Origin: Gammaproteobacteria bacterium
Lineage (GTDB): Bacteria > Pseudomonadota > Gammaproteobacteria > DSM-19610
Assembly (NCBI GenBank): GCA_030618475.1
Contig: JAUXDG010000019.1
Coordinates: forward strand, 1-19,922
Length of the DNA stretch: 19,922 nucleotides
Direction of reading: 5' to 3'
In this document: in pieces, positions 15,567 to 19,922 of the stretch
Layout: each line of letters starts with the position of its first letter
How positions within the stretch are numbered: position 1 is the stretch's first letter
The notes under the pieces: generated by a model
Told to the model about the DNA's origin: nothing
The model's database searches: none
The model's input: only the letters and a program-made list of their open reading frames with translations
Translations under genes and position numbers: made by a program

Positions 15567-16547
15567 TTATTCAAATTGATCCGAGGCAATCTTCTGTGTC
15601 ACTTTCACAGCCCGGCTACTGTTATAAATGCCAAATTTGCCACGAAATACGGGCGTGCCTTCCGCTTCGATCGTTACCAGATCGGGCAGATCGATGGCGA
15701 TGACGTCACCAGCTCGCAGTTGATTGACTTCACGTAACGACAAGCTTGTTTCAACCAGGGTCGACTGTAGACGAATCGGTGCTTCTTTCATTTCCTCACG
15801 AATCGATCGGGTCCAGCGTTCATCGCGATCACTACGGTCACTTTGCACACCGGTATCAAGCAGATTACGGATAGGTTCCACCATCGAATAAGGCATGGTG
15901 ACATGCAGGTCGCCACCTCCGCCGTCCAGCTCTACCTTGAAGGTATTCACGACGACAACCTCTGTGGGACTTACGATGTTGGCAAAATGTGGATTTACCT
16001 CGGAGCTTTGATAGTCGAAACCGACGTCCAAAACCGGTTTCCAGGCCTGTTTCAGATCCTGGAAGGCGATATCCAGTACCAATTGAATAACTCGCAGCTC
16101 TGTTGGTGTGAATTCACGACCTTCGATCTTGGTATGAAACCTGCCACCGCCGCCAAAGAAATTGTCCACCAGGACAAAAACCAGCTTGGGTTCGAGCACA
16201 AACAGTGCACTTCCTCGCAGCGGCGGTACGCGCACCAGGTTCAGACTGGTCGGCACAAACAGGCTGTGCACATATTCCGCGAACTTGAGCATCTGCACGC
16301 CAGAGACCGAGATCTCGCCGGCACGACGGAGCATGTTAAAAAGACTGATGCGGAAGTAACGGGCAAAACGCTCATTGATCATTTCCAGTGTCGGCATACG
16401 CCCGCGTACAATACGGTCCTGACTGGCAAAGTCGTAACCCCGAACTTCACCTTCAGTAATCTCTTCATCGGTTTCAGTCTCGACATCGCCTCCACTGACC
16501 CCATGTAGCAGCGCATCGATTTCGTCCTGTGAAAGCAGATCGTTCAC
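15567..16547 (-). CDS. fliM: Flagellar motor switch protein FliM
   Basis: The 326-aa protein starts with a GTG codon. The N-terminal LLSQDEIDALLHGV (4-17) is the conserved peptide that binds phospho-CheY. The middle domain carries 'VPPLRGSALFVLEPKLVFVL' and FFGGGG, which contact FliG. The C-terminal SpoA domain includes 'LRAGDVIAIDLPD' and 'FRGKFGIYNSSRAVKV'. The CheY-binding peptide is intact even though no chemotaxis kinase gene is present nearby. AGGG precedes the GTG by about 8 bases and overlaps the fliL stop region (9-base gap). No alternative in-frame ATG nearby preserves the CheY peptide. Confidence 0.97.
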   Translation of the reverse strand: MNDLLSQDEIDALLHGVSGGDVETETDEEITEGEVRGYDFASQDRIVRGRMPTLEMINERFARYFRISLFNMLRRAGEISVSGVQMLKFAEYVHSLFVPTSLNLVRVPPLRGSALFVLEPKLVFVLVDNFFGGGGRFHTKIEGREFTPTELRVIQLVLDIAFQDLKQAWKPVLDVGFDYQSSEVNPHFANIVSPTEVVVVNTFKVELDGGGGDLHVTMPYSMVEPIRNLLDTGVQSDRSDRDERWTRSIREEMKEAPIRLQSTLVETSLSLREVNQLRAGDVIAIDLPDLVTIEAEGTPVFRGKFGIYNSSRAVKVTQKIASDQFE

Positions 16548-16556
16548 CGCATCACC

Positions 16557-17105
16557 CTATTGCATGACAAAGCTGGTAAAAAACACACTATCCACACCCG
16601 CATCACCGGTCTCTTCCGTCATGACCTTCTGAATTTCTGCCAGGGTTTCACTGCGCAACGTCTCCTTACCCTCGCGTGTATTCAAGGTATCAGGATCCTG
16701 ATTGCCAAACAGCATCACCAGGGAGTTACGAATGGCGGGACGGTGTTCCTTGATAAGGTCCACCGCGTCGGGGTTACGGGTACCGACTTCCACCGTGATC
16801 TGCAGGAATCGGACCTCCGCGTCAGCATTGAAGTTGACCACAAACGGTGGGTCCATAGGCAAGTAATTCAAGGGCGCCTTCGTTTTCTTTTGTTTTTTAC
16901 CCGCTTTGTTATCGCTGTCGGTCTGTTCAGCGACATCATCTTCCTGGTCGCCTGACAAGATACCGCTCAGCATGAGAGTTGCTGTTGCCGAAGCGCCCAG
17001 CAGCAGAACCACAACTGTTATGATGATGATGAGTTTGGACTTTGATTTCGGTTTTTGCGCTTCACCGCCATCGGTATCCAGTTCCAGATCGTCTTCCTGT
17101 GCCAT
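16557..17105 (-). CDS. fliL: Flagellar basal-body-associated protein FliL
   Basis: The 182-aa protein has a short acidic cytosolic tail, one membrane span at about 25-47, a charged Lys/Asp-rich linker (about 52-78) and a periplasmic FliL domain. The domain has 'YLPMDPPFVVNF', 'RFLQITVEVGTRN' and 'EHRPAIRNSLVMLF'. FliL associates with the stator and supports torque in several species. It is the first gene of the minus-strand fliLMNOPQR-flhB run. GGGGA lies about 8 bases before the ATG, and a sigma-54-type promoter lies 37-52 bases upstream. The immediate upstream neighbour is the haem-sensor c-di-GMP gene rather than fliK. Confidence 0.95.
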   Translation of the reverse strand: MAQEDDLELDTDGGEAQKPKSKSKLIIIITVVVLLLGASATATLMLSGILSGDQEDDVAEQTDSDNKAGKKQKKTKAPLNYLPMDPPFVVNFNADAEVRFLQITVEVGTRNPDAVDLIKEHRPAIRNSLVMLFGNQDPDTLNTREGKETLRSETLAEIQKVMTEETGDAGVDSVFFTSFVMQ

Positions 17106-17141
17106 TGGCTAATCCCCGCTTATGCTTTCAGATACAGCAAT

Positions 17142-17157
17142 AGCAAGACGTATGCCA
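17142..17157 (-). promoter_or_regulatory. Sigma-54-type promoter for the fliL operon
   Basis: On the minus strand TGGCAT, five bases, then TTGCT match the -24/-12 sigma-54 consensus (TGGCAC-N5-TTGCW). Exactly 10 bases separate the invariant GG and GC. The predicted transcription start is about 12 bases past the GC, leaving a leader of roughly 25 bases with a GGGGA ribosome site before fliL. In Pseudomonas-type hierarchies such promoters depend on FleQ and RpoN; neither gene is in this window. Assignment is by pattern only. Confidence 0.75.
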
Positions 17158-17191
17158 CGACGCGGCCTTATTTAATAGGCATTACTTTCAT

Positions 17192-17206
17192 ACAGTTATA
17201 AACTGT
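17192..17206. promoter_or_regulatory. Perfect dyad (ACAGTT-ATA-AACTGT) upstream of the fliL promoter
   Basis: A 6-base perfect inverted repeat with a 3-base centre lies 35 bases upstream of the -24 element of the fliL sigma-54 promoter, in the 259-base gap between fliL and the c-di-GMP gene. It could be an operator or activator site. It is AT-rich and followed by TTTT on the plus strand, so a weak terminator-like hairpin cannot be excluded, although no plus-strand gene ends here. The rest of the gap shows nothing I recognise. Confidence 0.3.
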
Positions 17207-17364
17207 TTTCAGCGGCTCGTCGAACTTTTGACGCTGCGGAATGGATAAGATTGACAGAACATTGGCTGAACGGGCAAGCGCTACGGCGAAACAACAGCCA
17301 CGCAATCAACCCGCTTGGCAGGCGTGCCGAATGCTCAGACAGGGGAACGACGCGAGTCCGGAAC

Positions 17365-19620
17365 TTAGTGAGAGGAGCCGGACAGCCATTCGTGGAAGCC
17401 TGCAACCGGCAGGGGCTTGCTGATATGGAAACCCTGCACCAGGTCACAGCCCAGCTCCTGTAGCTGCAGGTGGACACCTTCATCCTCGACGCCTTCGGCG
17501 ATAACCTTGCACCCCAGGTTATGACCCAGCTCGATGATGGAACGCACAATAGCGGCATCTTTCGAATTGCGGTCCATATTCTCCAGGAAGGACTGATCGA
17601 TTTTCAGGGTATTGATAGGCAGGCGTTTCAGATACGACAGGGAAATGTAACCGCTGCCAAAGTCGTCGATAGCAATCGACACTCCCAGATCACTCAGGTC
17701 CTTTAGAATACGGGCACTTTTATCCAGATCTGCCATCAGGGTGCCTTCGGTAATTTCAACCTCGAGACTGCTGCCACCAACACCAGCCTCTTTCAGGGAC
17801 TGTTCAATACGTGTGACCAGTCCCGGTGACTGGAAGGAACGTGCAGAGACGTTAATCGAAACCGGCATCTGCCTGCCTTCGACCAGCCAGGCTCTGCTCT
17901 GCGCCAATGCGGTATCCAGCACCCAGTCGGTGATTGGAGAAATCATACCCAGCTGCTCGGCGACCGGAATAAACCTGTTGGGCAGCACCAGTCCCTGCTG
18001 CGGATGTTGCCAGCGTAATAACGCTTCAGCACCACAGATCGCGCCGCTGGCCAGATCGATTTTCGGCTGGTAGTAGAGTTCAAACTCTTTCCGCTCCAAA
18101 GCACCGTGTAACTGGCCGGATATTGAAAGTTGTTCCGTCGCAGCAGATGTCGTGGTTTGCGCTTCATAGAACAGATAAGGTACCGAGTTCCATTTGGCGC
18201 GGTACATGGCACTGTCGGCGTGACTGGCCAGGGTGCTCGCATCCTCACCATGCTGCGGGAACACCGAGATACCGATTGCGCTGCTCAAACACAATTCCTT
18301 TTGCTCATAAGAAAATGGTGCACTCAGCGCATTCATGACTTCACCGGCCACTCGTTCCCCCGCTCTCTCTGCATCCTGCAGAAACGGCAACACAATACCG
18401 AACTCATCGCCACCCAGACGGGCCAGTGTATCGGTATCACGCAACACCTTTTGCAAACGCTGCGATATCTGACGCAACAATTCATCACCGGCTGCGTGGC
18501 CCAGTGAATCGTTGTACATTTTAAACTGATTGATATCCAGAATCATGACGGCAACCGAAGCACCGGGATTACGCCGCGCCACCGCCAACGCCGAGGCCAG
18601 ACGGTCATACCACAGGGCGCGATTGGCCAGGCCGGTCACTTCATCCTGGGTAGAAAGCTGCTCGAGGCGTTCCCGGTCTGTGTGTAAATCGGTGACATCC
18701 TCCATCAGGCAATGGACGCGAAGTACACGGCCACGGCGATTGGCCATAGGATAAAACGCCAGCCGGAACCAGCGCTCTTCACTTTCATCGGGTGTCAATC
18801 GCACTTCAAGCTGAACCGACTCACCGTCCAGTACCTGTTGCCAGGCTGTCAGTACCCGCTCTCGCTCGGAGCCGTGAATGGCGTAGAAGCAGGGAATGGG
18901 GGCTTCCAGCTCATTGTGACAGAATGCCTGGGTACCAGGACTGGCATAGCTGATGCGGTTTGATTCGATATCGACCGTCCACAGCAGCTGCGGTATGTTG
19001 CTCAGGATCTCGCCCGCCAGGCCCTGCTCAAAACCCAGTTCATCACGCTGATCGGTGAGCTGTTCCACCGCCGCCCGCCAGTAACCTTCGGTGACAACCG
19101 CGAGGTCACGGAAAATCATCTTGATGAGCGCCGATTCCACCGCGTCACGATCCTGCTGTTCAATTTGCGGATCGGTATCCACCAGATGTTGCAGGTGATC
19201 CAGGAACAAGCGGTAGGCACCCAGCGCCCATACCGGCTTGACGCCGTGGCGATAATGCGCGCGCCCCACCTGTTCACTGCGGGCGGTGGCCTTTTCATCG
19301 ATATTTCCGTTCAACAGACTCAACTTGTGCGCCAACATGCCGCGCACCAGTTCGCCGATGTTGCCGCCTCCGCGTTCGTAGGCATACAGTACATCAGCGA
19401 TATCCGGATTATCGAACAGATAGTTGTAAACGGTTTCCGCGAACCCGGCCGCTCCCTGGGCCATGATATCCTTATAGCGGTGAAGCAGCCGGGTATCTTC
19501 CTCGGTCAGCTGAAGAAGGTAGTCGAATTCTTTACCGATAACGGAGTTGGAGGATTTTTTCCGCACGCCGGGCCGCCGTCCCTCCTTCGACCGCCCACGT
19601 TTTTTCGGGGGTGTTGGCAT
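17365..19620 (-). CDS. Globin-coupled sensor, PAS, GGDEF and EAL protein (predicted haem-regulated cyclic-di-GMP enzyme)
   Basis: The protein has 751 aa from ATG 19620. An ATG at 19635 would add five residues but lacks a ribosome site, whereas GGGA lies 6 bases before 19620. After a basic, Lys/Arg-rich tail, residues about 30-185 form a globin-coupled-sensor domain with the proximal-histidine motif VGRAHYRHG (His122); Tyr65 is a candidate distal pocket tyrosine. A PAS-like domain follows (about 205-315). The GGDEF domain (about 325-485) has an intact GGDEF (403-407) and an RDTD inhibitory-site motif five residues upstream. The EAL domain (about 500-745) has EALLRW (532-537), NVSAR, EITE, DDFGSG, LKID, AEGVE and QGF, all compatible with catalysis. 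It could make or degrade c-di-GMP; which activity dominates, and which gas is sensed, cannot be read here. There is no membrane segment. It lies directly upstream of fliL on the same strand. Confidence 0.92.
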   Translation of the reverse strand: MPTPPKKRGRSKEGRRPGVRKKSSNSVIGKEFDYLLQLTEEDTRLLHRYKDIMAQGAAGFAETVYNYLFDNPDIADVLYAYERGGGNIGELVRGMLAHKLSLLNGNIDEKATARSEQVGRAHYRHGVKPVWALGAYRLFLDHLQHLVDTDPQIEQQDRDAVESALIKMIFRDLAVVTEGYWRAAVEQLTDQRDELGFEQGLAGEILSNIPQLLWTVDIESNRISYASPGTQAFCHNELEAPIPCFYAIHGSERERVLTAWQQVLDGESVQLEVRLTPDESEERWFRLAFYPMANRRGRVLRVHCLMEDVTDLHTDRERLEQLSTQDEVTGLANRALWYDRLASALAVARRNPGASVAVMILDINQFKMYNDSLGHAAGDELLRQISQRLQKVLRDTDTLARLGGDEFGIVLPFLQDAERAGERVAGEVMNALSAPFSYEQKELCLSSAIGISVFPQHGEDASTLASHADSAMYRAKWNSVPYLFYEAQTTTSAATEQLSISGQLHGALERKEFELYYQPKIDLASGAICGAEALLRWQHPQQGLVLPNRFIPVAEQLGMISPITDWVLDTALAQSRAWLVEGRQMPVSINVSARSFQSPGLVTRIEQSLKEAGVGGSSLEVEITEGTLMADLDKSARILKDLSDLGVSIAIDDFGSGYISLSYLKRLPINTLKIDQSFLENMDRNSKDAAIVRSIIELGHNLGCKVIAEGVEDEGVHLQLQELGCDLVQGFHISKPLPVAGFHEWLSGSSH

Positions 19621-19635
19621 TGCCAGTCCCAACAT

Positions 19636-19759
19636 TGTTATAATTGTCGTTCAACGTTAACACAAGCGTATGCATAAATACAATCAATCTGTTACCGGGC
19701 AAGCGTCGTTTTTCCCTGACACTGACGCAGTCAATTCGAAACAACTTCAGTTGAATGGC
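19636..19759. other. Non-coding region upstream of the c-di-GMP gene
   Basis: No gene is supported here. On the minus strand TTGTGT and TATAAC, 17 bases apart, form a weak sigma-70-like pair, with TATAAC ending 16 bases before ATG 19620. The -35 matches only 3 of 6 consensus bases and the leader would be very short, so this is a tentative promoter. Short open frames in this stretch have no homology I recognise. Confidence 0.25.
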
Positions 19760-19784
19760 ACTAAGTTAAGGCGGCTCTTCACTC

Positions 19785-19808
19785 TGTAGGGCCGAATTTA
19801 TTCGGCCA
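19785..19808 (+). repeat. Left REP-like hairpin
   Basis: The GTAG foot at 19786-19789 is followed by GGCCGAAT, a TT loop and ATTCGGCC (19790-19807). The 8-base arms are perfect. It differs from the right copy by a C-G pair in place of T-A within the stem, and by the loop. Confidence 0.7.
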
Positions 19809-19873
19809 GTAGCTGTTGGCGGCTACCCACATTGTGGCTATATCCGGGATGATAGATGGAATGGCAACGTGGT

Positions 19874-19897
19874 TGGTCGAATGAATTCGACCCTACA
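19874..19897 (-). repeat. Right REP-like hairpin, inverted relative to the left
   Basis: The plus strand reads GGTCGAAT, GA, ATTCGACC, then CTACA, so on the minus strand a GTAG foot precedes the hairpin. The arms are perfect over 8 bases. Both stem differences from the left copy fall at the paired third positions and preserve pairing. Confidence 0.7.
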
Positions 19898-19922
19898 ATG
19901 GGCTAAATAGGCTTAACTTAGT

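Larger units (their letters stand above)
19760..19922. repeat. Non-coding BIME/MITE-like element with nested inverted repeats, open at the window end
   Basis: The outer arms ACTAAGTTAAG (19760-19770) and CTTAACTTAGT (19912-19922) are perfect inverted repeats of 11 bases. Inside are two 24-base inverted copies (19785-19808 and 19874-19897) that match at 21 of 24 positions. Each begins TGTAGGG and contains its own perfect 8-base-arm hairpin. The GTAG foot followed by a hairpin resembles REP sequences, and two in opposite orientation form a BIME-like unit. No transposase is encoded. The right outer arm ends exactly at the last base of the window, so the full extent is unknown. Confidence 0.7.

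Overview
The window is the core of a polar-flagellum gene cluster from a gammaproteobacterium. The gene order (fliLMNOPQR-flhB, flhA-flhF-flhG-fliA, cheY, motC-motD, DUF2802) is the Pseudomonas/Vibrio-type polar flagellar locus. FlhF and FlhG, the polar placement and number regulators, and a sigma-54-type promoter before fliL point the same way. The genus cannot be fixed from sequence alone. The protein set is compatible with a free-living or sulfur-oxidising gammaproteobacterium, but that is only an impression.

Left edge (1-1965): the 3' part of a MEMO-family gene overlaps an AMMECR1 gene; these are two members of the 'AmmeMemoRadiSam' set. They converge on a membrane-anchored pentapeptide-repeat protein that has a GYF-like N-terminal domain. 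Next (about 2046-3697, + strand) is a translationally coupled pair: a FliK-type hook-length control protein and a short cytosolic paralogue of the FlhB C-terminal domain.

From 3709 to 17105 everything is on the minus strand and reads right to left: fliL, fliM, fliN, fliO, fliP, fliQ, fliR, flhB, flhA, flhF, flhG, fliA, cheY, motC, motD, a small charged protein ending IDEYA, and a DUF2802 protein. Spacing is tight, with 4-base ATGA overlaps at fliO/fliP and flhG/fliA, which suggests long transcripts and translational coupling. The genes supply the C-ring (FliM, FliN), the basal-body-associated FliL, the export gate (FliO, FliP, FliQ, FliR, FlhB, FlhA), polar placement and number control (FlhF, FlhG), the late sigma factor (FliA), the motor response regulator (CheY) and a stator pair (MotC, MotD). 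The chemotaxis block that normally lies between cheY and motC (cheZ, cheA, cheB), and the parA/cheW genes normally after motD, are absent here.

Right edge (17106-19922): a sigma-54-type promoter precedes fliL. In the slot where fliK is often found lies a complete globin-coupled-sensor/PAS/GGDEF/EAL protein, a predicted haem-gas-responsive cyclic-di-GMP enzyme. The last ~165 bases hold a non-coding repeat made of two inverted REP-like hairpins with compensatory base changes, nested inside outer inverted repeats that run to the end of the window.

No rRNA, tRNA, CRISPR array or transposase gene was seen. The least ordinary items are the haem-sensor c-di-GMP gene beside fliL, the FliK/FlhB-paralogue pair, the GYF-TM-pentapeptide protein, the compressed chemotaxis region and the terminal REP-like element.
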